DNA of 64,000 nt from an uncultured Flavobacterium sp. (GTDB taxonomy: Bacteria; Bacteroidota; Bacteroidia; Flavobacteriales; Flavobacteriaceae), in the NCBI RefSeq assembly GCF_963422545.1, contig NZ_OY730261.1, positions 62,001 to 126,000 on the forward strand. Direction: 5' to 3'. The notes beneath the pieces are model-generated. The model saw only the letters and a program-made list of their open reading frames with translations. It was not told where the DNA came from and did not search any database. The position numbers and the translations under genes were made by a program. Positions 8,941-16,682 of this stretch are shown piece after piece. Position 1 is the stretch's first letter; each line of letters begins with the position of its first letter.

Positions 8941-10041
8941 TTATTTTAGAGCGGCAATAAATCGTTGCATATCTTTCAAAGTTCCTATTGTAATTCTGGT
9001 CCATTTTCCGTTTTCTTCATAGATTCTGGTTCCTTGAATATTATGATCTTCCAATTGTTTGAAATAATCTTTTTTATAATTTTCTAAAGAGAAATAAACG
9101 AAATTTGAGTAAGACGGAATACAGGTTAAATTTAGTTGAATAAGTTGATCTATCGTATATTTTTTTACTTCTTGATTTGTAACATATACTTTTTGAATGA
9201 AATCCTCATCATTTAAGGATGCCATTGCAGCTGCAGTTGATACAACACTAACAGACATATTTGGAGTTGACTTCAAGGTGTTAATTTCATCGATTGTTGA
9301 TGAATGTGCAATCGCATAACCAACGCGAGCGCCCGCCAAACCATACATTTTTGAAAAGGTTTTGGTAATAATAATGTTTTTATTCTCTATAACCAGATCG
9401 CTTAAGGATTGTTCTTTTGTAAAATCGATATAAGCTTCGTCAACAAAAACGATTGCTTTTTTTGAGGCTTCATTTATAAAAGAAACCAATTCTTCTCGAT
9501 TGCAAATTGTTCCTGTTGGGTTATTAGGATTACAGATATAAATCATTTTAGTTTCTGAATCAATAGCTTTCAACATGGCAGGTAGATCATGTTTTTTATC
9601 TTTGGTTAATGGAACCATGATTTTCTTAAGTCTTAATTTTTCATAAGGAGCGGTCCAATAATCAAAAGTGGTTTCGGCCATTATAAAATTGCCTTTTTTG
9701 GATGCCGTGTATTGAAGTACTAGATCTAAAATTTCAGTTGAACCTGCGCCTAATGTAATATTGTTGTCTGCAACATTATTTTTTTTAGCAATGAGGGTGA
9801 TTAATTCTGGCCAAAGTTTCCAGCCGTATCGATTACTGGTATTAACAGTTTTTGTCATTGCAGCACGAGCTAACGGAGACGGACCATAAGGGTTTTCATT
9901 TGATCGAAGTAATACTGGAGAATCATCAAAATCGGGTAAAATGAATTCTTTGGTGGGATTTGCAAATGTTTCAAATTGACAAAAGCCTAATCCTATCGTG
10001 CCTAAACCTATTTGTTTTAACCAATTTCTTCTGTTATTCAT
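8941..10041 (-). CDS. PLP-dependent aminotransferase, HisC-like, with export signal
   Basis: A fold-type I aminotransferase related to histidinol-phosphate aminotransferase. It has NENPYGPSPLARAAM near the N-terminus, NPNNPTGT, the DEAYIDF motif and the PLP lysine in TFSKMYGLAGARVGYA. Unlike biosynthetic HisC it begins with NNRRNWLKQIGLGTIGLG, a twin-arginine-like signal with a hydrophobic stretch, so it may work outside the cytosol. It is not in a his operon. The substrate is unknown; aromatic or other amino acids are possible. Length of 366 residues is normal plus the leader. Confidence 0.85.
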   Translation of the reverse strand: MNNRRNWLKQIGLGTIGLGFCQFETFANPTKEFILPDFDDSPVLLRSNENPYGPSPLARAAMTKTVNTSNRYGWKLWPELITLIAKKNNVADNNITLGAGSTEILDLVLQYTASKKGNFIMAETTFDYWTAPYEKLRLKKIMVPLTKDKKHDLPAMLKAIDSETKMIYICNPNNPTGTICNREELVSFINEASKKAIVFVDEAYIDFTKEQSLSDLVIENKNIIITKTFSKMYGLAGARVGYAIAHSSTIDEINTLKSTPNMSVSVVSTAAAMASLNDEDFIQKVYVTNQEVKKYTIDQLIQLNLTCIPSYSNFVYFSLENYKKDYFKQLEDHNIQGTRIYEENGKWTRITIGTLKDMQRFIAALK

Positions 10042-10131
10042 CTCTGTTTTAGATTAAATTAAACAATTTTCTACAACAGTATGACGTTGAGATGTAAGAA
10101 AAGTTACAAGGTGAATAGAATATGGTTTTTT

Positions 10132-10350
10132 ACCGCAAAGTACGCAAGGTTTTTATCTGTTTGGATGTTCAGCAAATACAAAGTTCGCAAAGCTTTGTCT
10201 AAATAACCTTGTGAAAAAAAAACATAGCCCAAGGTTTTAACCTTGGGATGTATATCGTGATAAATTCATTGTGTCCCAATGGTTGAAACCATTGGCTATA
10301 TTTACCATCTTTGGGAGCTTTGCGTAAATCTTTGCGGACTTTGTGGTTAA
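10132..10350. repeat. Composite ACCGCAAAG-family palindrome with inner hairpins
   Basis: This fills the 309-bp gap between the aminotransferase and the glycosyltransferase. The outer ACCGCAAAG arm starts at 10132, and the matching outer arm ends about 10350. Inside are ACAAAGTTCGCAAAGCTTTG and two short hairpins, one on CCCAAGGTT/AACCTTGGG near 10235-10251 and one on CCAATGGTT/AACCATTGG near 10277-10294. It looks like one palindrome family inserted in another. No gene is seen here. Confidence 0.75.
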
Positions 10351-11400
10351 TTATTTTGAAAGCAACTCATGATATTTATCTGCAATTACCTTCATATTAA
10401 TATCGTAATTCGCGTTTTCTTCTACAAATTTTCTGTTTTGTAAAATAGCATTATTTCGAGATTCGGTATTTTCGAAAGACCAAATAAGTTCTTCGGCCAG
10501 CATTTCGATATTATCAATTTCAATTAACTGTCCGTTTTCGCGATGTTTGATCCAGCTTTGATTTCCTGCAATATCCGAAACTACCGGATAACAACTGCAA
10601 GCCATTGCTTCAAATAAAGATGCCGAAACGCCCTCTGTAATTGGCATACTTATATATATGTTCGATTGTTGTAACAATTTAGGAAGTTCAGTATTCGGGA
10701 TTCTTCCTGTGAAAATTACTTTGTTTTCGATTTGTAATTCCTTGGCTAAATCTTTTAAAAATTGCAATCGTGTTCCGTCACCAACAATGGTCAATGAAAA
10801 GTCGATTCCTTTTTGGTTAAGAATTGCAAAAGCTTTCAAAATAGAATCATGGCAGTATTCCGGTTGCAAAGATCGTGTTACAATAGCTTCAATTTTATTC
10901 GAATTATTAACAGAAGAAGAGAAAAGTGATAAGTCAATTCCTTTTGGGATGACCAGAACTTTATTCATATCGACACCAATTGCTTTCATCGAAATCGTCA
11001 TTACAGGACCCCAGGCGTGAATTAAATCAGCTTTTTTGAAAGCATGTTTCTGAATGATTTTCTTAAATGGTAATAATACAGAACCTTCAGGCCATAAATC
11101 AGTTCGGCCTTGCTGTGCAACCGCAATTGGATGCATGCCTGAAATTGCAGCAAGAAAACCATAACTGGTCGTTCTTTCGGCAATAATCATGTCAGGTTTT
11201 TCTCGTCGAATTGTTTTTCGAATAGAAATAGGAGAGAAGGCGTATTCTAAAATTCGTTTGAATCTATTAAGTTTCGAGTTATTTGGAGTTTGAAGTTCCC
11301 AAGTGCAGATTTCAAAATCGCCAAATTCTTTCAGGCCTTTCATCCATGTAATGGCATCAGCACGATAAGATTCTCCCAGAAAAAGTATTTTTCTTTTCAT
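10351..11400 (-). CDS. Family 4-type glycosyltransferase
   Basis: A GT-B fold retaining glycosyltransferase of about 349 residues. The C-terminal half carries the family features VTRSLQPEYCHDSILKAF, VGDGTRLQFL, the FTGRIPNTELPKLLQQ helix and the donor-binding EGVSASLFEAMAC with its ExxxxxxxE spacing. I place the start at 11400 (MKRKILFLGESYR). The open frame continues upstream for 17 codons but those lie in an intergenic palindrome. No polysaccharide cluster surrounds it, so the acceptor is unknown. No signal peptide is present, so it acts at the cytosolic face. Confidence 0.85.
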   Translation of the reverse strand: MKRKILFLGESYRADAITWMKGLKEFGDFEICTWELQTPNNSKLNRFKRILEYAFSPISIRKTIRREKPDMIIAERTTSYGFLAAISGMHPIAVAQQGRTDLWPEGSVLLPFKKIIQKHAFKKADLIHAWGPVMTISMKAIGVDMNKVLVIPKGIDLSLFSSSVNNSNKIEAIVTRSLQPEYCHDSILKAFAILNQKGIDFSLTIVGDGTRLQFLKDLAKELQIENKVIFTGRIPNTELPKLLQQSNIYISMPITEGVSASLFEAMACSCYPVVSDIAGNQSWIKHRENGQLIEIDNIEMLAEELIWSFENTESRNNAILQNRKFVEENANYDINMKVIADKYHELLSK

Positions 11401-11412
11401 TCGATGATTTTT

Positions 11413-11451
11413 TTGCCACGAATTACACAAAATTTGTGTAATTCGTGGCAA
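11413..11451. repeat. Perfect GCCACGAATT-family palindrome
   Basis: Arms 11413-11431 and 11433-11451 are perfectly complementary over 19 bp with a single-base loop. It is the minimal version of the family seen at 12934-13087, 58931-59030 and 62723-62827. It lies between the DUF2461 gene and the glycosyltransferase start and could end transcripts. Confidence 0.9.
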
Positions 11452-11467
11452 CCTTTTTATAATTTTT

Positions 11468-12145
11468 TTAAAATTCGTCAGTATCTAAAGCACGATTGAT
11501 GAATTCGTTTAATGGTTTTAAAGCGATTAATTTCTTGCTCATTTTGGCAACAAAATCTTTTTGAGTCACTTCAGAAATATCATATTTTTGAGTTGTGATA
11601 AAACTTTTCAATTTTAAAAATTCAATTGCCGGATGTTCTTTTTCGTAACCTCTAGGTGGATTTTTAAGCGAATTGGTTTCGGTTACTTCCAAACTTCCGA
11701 ATTCTTTTTTGAAGTTTTTGTCGGCTAAAATAGCTTCCAGATCATCATGGAAAAAAGCAATTTCTTTACGTACTTTTTTTAAATCATCTGCCTCAGGCGA
11801 ATAAAATCCTCCCGCAATAAAACTGGCGCCATTTTCTATATGAACATAATATCCTGCACGGTTTAAGCCTTTAGTTCCGCAAGACATCCAAATGCCAAGA
11901 TGTGCTTTATAAGGAGATTTGTCTTTAGAAAATCGAATGTCTCGATTGATTCTGAAAGTACAGTTTTTAACTTCCAGTAATTCTAATGACGGATCAAGAG
12001 GTTTCATCACATCCAGGAAATCACTAACTAATTGTTGATAGTCTTTTTTGAAAACCTCGTATCGTTTTTTGTTGTCCTGAAACCAATCTCTGTTGTTGTT
12101 TCTTTTTAAATCGTCTAAAAATTGCAATGATTCTTTCGTTAGCAT
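11468..12145 (-). CDS. DUF2461 domain protein (TIGR02453 type)
   Basis: A 225-residue soluble protein. It opens with the family signature LDDLKRNNNRDWFQDNKKRY and continues with FRINRDIRFSKDKSPYK and the AGGFYSPEADDLKKVRKEI segment, all characteristic of DUF2461. Members are widespread in Bacteroidota and their biochemical role is not established to my knowledge. The coding sequence ends just before a perfect palindrome and begins 10 bp after the stop of the upstream rhodanese-thioredoxin gene, so the two are probably co-transcribed. Confidence 0.85.
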   Translation of the reverse strand: MLTKESLQFLDDLKRNNNRDWFQDNKKRYEVFKKDYQQLVSDFLDVMKPLDPSLELLEVKNCTFRINRDIRFSKDKSPYKAHLGIWMSCGTKGLNRAGYYVHIENGASFIAGGFYSPEADDLKKVRKEIAFFHDDLEAILADKNFKKEFGSLEVTETNSLKNPPRGYEKEHPAIEFLKLKSFITTQKYDISEVTQKDFVAKMSKKLIALKPLNEFINRALDTDEF

Positions 12146-12155
12146 ATTCGTTATA

Positions 12156-12854
12156 TTATTGCAGTTGTTTTTTTAAGTCTTGTTCGCTGATGTAACCAAT
12201 CAATTTTTTTTGTACCGCTTTGTTTTCATATAAAACCATAGTAGGAAGCTGGTCAATTTTCATTTGAGTTGCCAAGGTTTTGTTTTTGTCAACATCAATA
12301 CGAATGATAACCACTTTGTCAGCCATTTCTTTTTGCATTTTCAAAAGATACGGTTCCATTTGTTTGCATGGGCCGCACCATTCAGCGTAGAAATCAATTA
12401 AAACTTTTTTGTCTGTATTTAATAAATCATTAAAATCATTCATTGTCATTCCCACTTGAGCTGTAGAAGGATTAGATAATCCCTCTGCATTCCATTTCAT
12501 GATTCCTCCTTCTAATTCATAAATAGTAGTAAAGCCTAATTCATTTAGTTTTGCAGCCGCTTTTTTACTTCTTCCGCCACTTAAGCAATAAACAAAAACG
12601 GGTTTTGATTTATTGTAACCAGCTACTTTTGTAGTGAAATCATCACTATTCCAGTTTATATTTACGGCATTGTTAATATGTTCTGATTCGAATTCTTCAG
12701 GAGTTCGAACATCAAGTATTTGAGGATTTTCGGTTGTTTTAATTTTCTCAGCAAAATCTTTCGGAGCAATTTCCTGAAAAGAATTATCTTTCTTTTCGTT
12801 GCAAGAAATTAATACAACTGAAACTATTAGTAATAAAAATTTAGGAAATCTCAT
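12156..12854 (-). CDS. Rhodanese-thioredoxin fusion lipoprotein
   Basis: A 232-residue envelope protein. The start at 12854 gives a lipoprotein signal (FLLLIVSVVLISCNEK); a longer frame would add 15 residues before it. An N-terminal rhodanese domain has DVRTPEEFESEHI and the active-site loop CLSGGRS, whose Cys is the sulfur-carrying residue. A C-terminal thioredoxin domain has WCGPC and the cis-proline in QLPTM. Both active sites are intact. The combination suggests reduction of a persulfide or disulfide in the periplasm, which is an inference from domain fusion. It precedes the DUF2461 gene by 10 bp. Confidence 0.88.
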   Translation of the reverse strand: MRFPKFLLLIVSVVLISCNEKKDNSFQEIAPKDFAEKIKTTENPQILDVRTPEEFESEHINNAVNINWNSDDFTTKVAGYNKSKPVFVYCLSGGRSKKAAAKLNELGFTTIYELEGGIMKWNAEGLSNPSTAQVGMTMNDFNDLLNTDKKVLIDFYAEWCGPCKQMEPYLLKMQKEMADKVVIIRIDVDKNKTLATQMKIDQLPTMVLYENKAVQKKLIGYISEQDLKKQLQ

Positions 12855-12933
12855 GAGACTGAATTTTAAAATATAATTGCTAAAGTAGTGATTTTTCAAT
12901 TTTAGAGTTCATAATAGAAAGTGAAAAAAATAG

Positions 12934-13087
12934 TTTGCCACGAATTCCACAAATTAGCGCGAATTTTTTAAATAGCTGTTTACTGTCTAGCTTTGACAAA
13001 GTTCAAAACTTTGTCAAAGCTTAAATCTGCGGCTACATTATTTTAGACAAAGAAAATTCGAGAAAATTTGTGTAATTCGTGGCAAAA
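12934..13087. repeat. GCCACGAATT-family palindrome with an inner TTTGTCAAAG palindrome
   Basis: Outer arms TTTGCCACGAATT (from 12934) and AATTCGTGGCAAA (to about 13086) enclose a second palindrome with 15-bp arms at 12989-13003 and 13007-13021. The inner palindrome matches the one at 21789-21821. It fills the gap between recF and the rhodanese-thioredoxin gene. Confidence 0.8.
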
Positions 13088-13093
13088 AAAATC

Positions 13094-14176
13094 TTATCCT
13101 AAATTGAACATCTTATAAGTCTGATGCGTCGATTTTACAATCGTTTCAGTGCGTTCCGGATGTGTGTCTGAAATAAAAAGCTGACCGAAAGTTTCGCTAT
13201 TTACCATTTCAATTATTTTGGCAACGCGATTTTCGTCTAATTTGTCAAAAATATCATCGAATAATAACAGCGGTTTTACACCGCTTTGTTTTTTCAAAAA
13301 CTCAAATTGCGCTAATTTCAAAGCAATCAAAAAAGATTTCTGCTGACCTTGTGAACCAAATTTCTTTATCGGATGTGAATCAATTTCAAATGATAAATCA
13401 TCTTTATGGATTCCGACACTTGTATATTGCAACGCTCGATCCTTATTGATATTTTCCTGTAGCAGTGTCAATAAATCTTTTTCGAACAAATGACTTTCAT
13501 AAACCAATTGTACCGTTTCTTCAGATCCGGTTATAGTTTGATGATGTATATTAAATATAGGTATAAACTGTTCCAGGAAATCTTTTCGTTTTTCAAAAAT
13601 AGATTGTCCGTAACTATTTAGCTGCTCATTATATATAGATAAGGTATCATTGTCAAAAGTATGATTCAGGGCAAAATACTTTAGCAATGCATTTCGCTGT
13701 ACAATTATTTTTTGATATTGAATAAGCTGATGCAGATAAGTAGAATCTAATTGCGAAATCACACTGTCCATAAATTTACGGCGTGTTTCGCTTCCTTCAA
13801 CAATTAAATCGCGATCTGCCGGAGAAATAATTACAAGCGGAATAAATCCAATATGATCTGAAAATTTATCATATGCTTTTCCGTTTCTTTTTAAAACCTT
13901 CTTTTGTCCCTTTTTTAAACTGCAAACGATTTGTTCAGTTCTGTCGTTTTTTTCTAATTCGGCATCTATTACAAAAAACTCCTCACCATGTTTGATATTT
14001 TGCACCGCTAACGGATTAAAATAACTTTTTCCGTAAGCCAAATGATAAATAGCATCAAGCACATTGGTTTTTCCAATTCCGTTTTTACCCACAAAACAAT
14101 TGATCTTGTGGTCAAAATCAAAACTGACTTCGGAGAAATTTTTATAATTGAATAAAGAAATTTTGTTTAAATGCAT
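13094..14176 (-). CDS. recF: DNA replication and repair protein RecF
   Basis: An SMC-like ATPase that loads RecA at single-stranded gaps with RecO and RecR. Walker A is GKNGIGKTN near residue 30, the signature motif is in the GSQGQQKSFLIALKLAQ region, and Walker B is LLLFDDIFDKLDENRV. Length of 360 residues is normal. The N-terminal LNKISLFNYKNF motif and C-terminal ISDTHPERT also fit. Unlike in many bacteria, it is not near dnaA, dnaN or gyrB. The gap to the next gene downstream is occupied by a palindrome, so it is probably monocistronic. Confidence 0.96.
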   Translation of the reverse strand: MHLNKISLFNYKNFSEVSFDFDHKINCFVGKNGIGKTNVLDAIYHLAYGKSYFNPLAVQNIKHGEEFFVIDAELEKNDRTEQIVCSLKKGQKKVLKRNGKAYDKFSDHIGFIPLVIISPADRDLIVEGSETRRKFMDSVISQLDSTYLHQLIQYQKIIVQRNALLKYFALNHTFDNDTLSIYNEQLNSYGQSIFEKRKDFLEQFIPIFNIHHQTITGSEETVQLVYESHLFEKDLLTLLQENINKDRALQYTSVGIHKDDLSFEIDSHPIKKFGSQGQQKSFLIALKLAQFEFLKKQSGVKPLLLFDDIFDKLDENRVAKIIEMVNSETFGQLFISDTHPERTETIVKSTHQTYKMFNLG

Positions 14177-14239
14177 TTTTGATTACCCGGATGATAAAAT
14201 TTAAAAAAAGAAAGCTCGCAAATTTACGATTTTGGATTG

Positions 14240-14797
14240 CTACTTGTCTTTTATAAGGTTACTTTTTGTTTTTATTATTAAATCAAAAACAGATTTTACT
14301 TTTGGAATATTATACATTACATTTTTATCTTCAAAAAAATTGATTCCACGGCTAAATGTAAATGAATCAGTGGAGCTTCCCGCTATTGATTCTGGTTCTC
14401 CAATAATAATATACCCATAATCATTTGCTTTTTCTCTATAATTTAAAATTAAGTTTTCTAATTCGAAACTTTCGTTGATTATTTTAGAATGTGAGTCGCA
14501 AAAAATTATTCTTTGATTTGTTAAGAAGAATTTTGTTGCTCTGGTATTAAACCATCTAATTAGGATTCTTCCTAAGGTTAAAAGAAGATAAAAGAATGTG
14601 AGAATTGGTATGATGAAATAATAATATAATTCTTGATAGTTGTTGATTTGGATATCTTTTGAAGGTTTTATTAGAATTATTAATACCACGGCTGTAAAAG
14701 TAAAAATTGGTATTGTGACTAAATCTTCAAGTCTAAATGGTATTTTTTTAGTATGTTCAATTTCCTGAATTAATACTTCTCCTGCTTTGAAATTCAT
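14240..14797 (-). CDS. Membrane protein with PH-like cytosolic domain
   Basis: A 185-residue protein of no firmly recognised family. Two hydrophobic spans lie at about residues 27-44 and 60-82. After them comes FFLTNQRIIFCDSHSKII, which resembles the TNxRIIx core of bacterial PH-like (bPH_2) domains, and then a soluble tail ending KSNLIKDK. A membrane-anchored PH-domain protein is therefore the best description. It is transcribed away from the TPR-ribH unit. Codon use is AT-rich like its neighbours. Confidence 0.6.
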   Translation of the reverse strand: MNFKAGEVLIQEIEHTKKIPFRLEDLVTIPIFTFTAVVLIILIKPSKDIQINNYQELYYYFIIPILTFFYLLLTLGRILIRWFNTRATKFFLTNQRIIFCDSHSKIINESFELENLILNYREKANDYGYIIIGEPESIAGSSTDSFTFSRGINFFEDKNVMYNIPKVKSVFDLIIKTKSNLIKDK

Positions 14798-14994
14798 TTT
14801 ATATATTTTGGGCTCTATTATTTTGCTGAAATTTAAGAGTGCAAATTATTTAAAAATATTTATACAATAGGCTTTTGGCGCATTTCTAGATGAATTATTT
14901 TCGTTGAATTAGTGAAGAAGCTGCCGTTTAGTAAATTATTTTTTTAAAACAGAGATAAAATTGATTTTTTTTACGTTAGTTTCAATAAAAATTT

Positions 14995-15002
14995 TATTTT
15001 TG
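14995..15002 (+). promoter_or_regulatory. -7 element TATTTTTG for the TPR-ribH unit
   Basis: A perfect TAnnTTTG match lies 22 bp before the TPR gene start. A -33 element at normal spacing is not obvious. Confidence 0.5.
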
Positions 15003-15024
15003 CCGTTCACTAAATTAATTTGAA

Positions 15025-15807
15025 ATGGCTACTTATAATAAAAGAGGATATAAAACACCAAAAGAAAAAGAAGTTAAAGATGTTGTTACAGAAGAACAAC
15101 AAGTAATCATTGACGAAAAGGATAGTACAACGGCTGGTGTGTTCTCAAAATTAGACGAAACCGCTTCAAAAACTGAGGATTGGGTTGCTAAAAACCAAAA
15201 AATCATTATTGGTTTAGTTGCTGGTATTGCGGTTGCTACTATTGGATATTTGGCTTACCAAAAATTTATTGAAGCTCCTAAACAAAATGAAGCTGCAAGC
15301 GAAATGTTTGTTGCTCAACAAAATTTTGAAAAAGCAACAAATGGTGTAGCAAGCGATTCATTATATAAATTGGCTTTGAATGGTTCTGAAGGAAAATTCG
15401 GATTCGTTAAAATTGCTGACGAATATTCAGGAACTGATGCAGGAAACTTGGCAAACTATTATGCTGGTATTGCATCTTTGAACATTGGTAAATACGATGA
15501 CGCAATTAAATACTTAGGTAACTTTAAATCAAAAGAAGCTATCGTTGGTGCTTTGGCAATTGGTGCAATTGGAGATGCTTATTCTCAAAAGAACCAACAA
15601 AAAGAAGCTTTAGACTATTATGTAAAAGCTGCTGAATCTAATAAAAATGATTTCACAACACCTCGTTTCTTGTTAAAAGCAGGTAAAACAGCTTTGGCTT
15701 TAGGTCAAAAAGAAGATGCTATCAAGTATTTAACAGATATTAAAGAAAACTTCGATGCAACTCCAGAAGCAGCTTCTGTTGATGTATTGATTGGATTAGC
15801 ACAATAA
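15025..15807 (+). CDS. Tetratricopeptide-repeat inner-membrane protein, YfgM-like
   Basis: A 260-residue protein with a charged cytosolic N-terminus, one membrane span at about residues 58-78 (IIIGLVAGIAVATIGYLAY) and a C-terminal periplasmic domain made of TPR-like helix pairs (LANYYAGIASLNIGKYDDAI, ALAIGAIGDAYSQ, RFLLKAGKTAL). This is the architecture of YfgM, which associates with the Sec translocon and periplasmic chaperones in E. coli. Assignment rests on architecture rather than on a diagnostic motif. It precedes ribH by 81 bp that contain an AT-rich inverted repeat and no clear terminator, so the two may be co-transcribed. Confidence 0.75.
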   Translation: MATYNKRGYKTPKEKEVKDVVTEEQQVIIDEKDSTTAGVFSKLDETASKTEDWVAKNQKIIIGLVAGIAVATIGYLAYQKFIEAPKQNEAASEMFVAQQNFEKATNGVASDSLYKLALNGSEGKFGFVKIADEYSGTDAGNLANYYAGIASLNIGKYDDAIKYLGNFKSKEAIVGALAIGAIGDAYSQKNQQKEALDYYVKAAESNKNDFTTPRFLLKAGKTALALGQKEDAIKYLTDIKENFDATPEAASVDVLIGLAQ

Positions 15808-15881
15808 AAATTTTAGACTTTAGATTTAAGATTGTAGATTTGTATTTAAGAATCTAAATTCTAAAATCAAAAATCTAAAAT
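15808..15881. repeat. AT-rich imperfect inverted repeat (TTTTAGA / TCTAAAA)
   Basis: ATTTTAGA at the left end pairs with TCTAAAAT at the right end, and further TAGATT/AATCTA matches lie inside. It occupies the TPR-ribH gap. There is no FMN riboswitch here. Confidence 0.55.
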
Positions 15882-15888
15882 ATTACTG

Positions 15889-16461
15889 ATGGCTACTGAA
15901 AATAAAAATTTATCAGAATACGATAAAAACACGATCCCAAATGCGAAAGACTTTCGATTTGGGATTGTTGTTTCTGAGTGGAACGAAACTATAACAGAAG
16001 GACTTTACAATGGCGCTTTTGATGCCTTAATTGATTGTGATGTACCGCAACAGCAAATTATTCGTTGGAATGTTCCGGGAAGTTTTGAGTTGATTTATGG
16101 GGCAAAGAAAATGTTACAGACGCAAAATGTAGATGCGGTTATTGTAATTGGATGTGTAATTCAAGGAGAAACCAAACATTTTGATTTTGTGTGCGAAGGT
16201 GTAACACAAGGAATTAAAGATTTGAATGTTCAGACTGATATTCCTGTTATTTTTTGTGTTTTAACAGACAATAACATGCAACAATCTATTGATAGAAGTG
16301 GAGGGATTCACGGAAACAAAGGAACTGAAGCGGCAATTGCAGCAATAAAAATGGCTTATATTCGTCAACAAGCTTCAATGTCACATCCGTTTCATCAACC
16401 ATTATTGACTTCAGGTGCACTTCGAATAGAAGATACACCAAAAAAAATTGAGAAGGAATAA
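15889..16461 (+). CDS. ribH: 6,7-dimethyl-8-ribityllumazine synthase
   Basis: Condenses 5-amino-6-ribitylamino-uracil with dihydroxybutanone phosphate in riboflavin synthesis. Substrate-binding segments are visible: VVSEWNETITEGLYNGA, NVPGSFELIYGAKKM, GCVIQGETKHFDFVCEGV with the catalytic His in the usual HFDxV place, and PVIFCVLTDNNMQQSIDRSGG. It is 190 residues, with a short N-terminal extension and about 30 extra C-terminal residues compared with minimal enzymes. A good terminator follows. No other rib genes are nearby. Confidence 0.96.
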   Translation: MATENKNLSEYDKNTIPNAKDFRFGIVVSEWNETITEGLYNGAFDALIDCDVPQQQIIRWNVPGSFELIYGAKKMLQTQNVDAVIVIGCVIQGETKHFDFVCEGVTQGIKDLNVQTDIPVIFCVLTDNNMQQSIDRSGGIHGNKGTEAAIAAIKMAYIRQQASMSHPFHQPLLTSGALRIEDTPKKIEKE

Positions 16462-16487
16462 AGCACATTTGTTTTAAAAATACTAAG

Positions 16488-16524
16488 AACCTGTACTTTG
16501 TAAAATAGTGCAGGTTTTTTGTTT
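16488..16524 (+). terminator. Intrinsic terminator after ribH
   Basis: A 10-bp stem, AACCTGTACT with AGTGCAGGTT (one T-G pair), has a 9-nt loop and is followed by a long T-run. Confidence 0.9.
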
Positions 16525-16682
16525 TTTTTATGATAGCTGTTATTCTAAAACCCAACAGAAATTCATTAAATTTGTACACCATGGTTTTTCAAAATCATGA
16601 TTGAATTAATAATATTACCCTGAGGTTTTTACAGACTGTGTTTTGTTAAAATCAGAGGACAACCTTTAACCCAAATTTCTTA

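Noticed and set aside
11401..11451. 17-codon N-terminal extension of the GT4 glycosyltransferase
   Set aside because: The codons lie in a perfect palindrome, and the domain begins naturally at 11400.
15808..15888. FMN riboswitch before ribH
   Set aside because: The gap is only 81 bp, is AT-rich, and has none of the conserved riboswitch helices.
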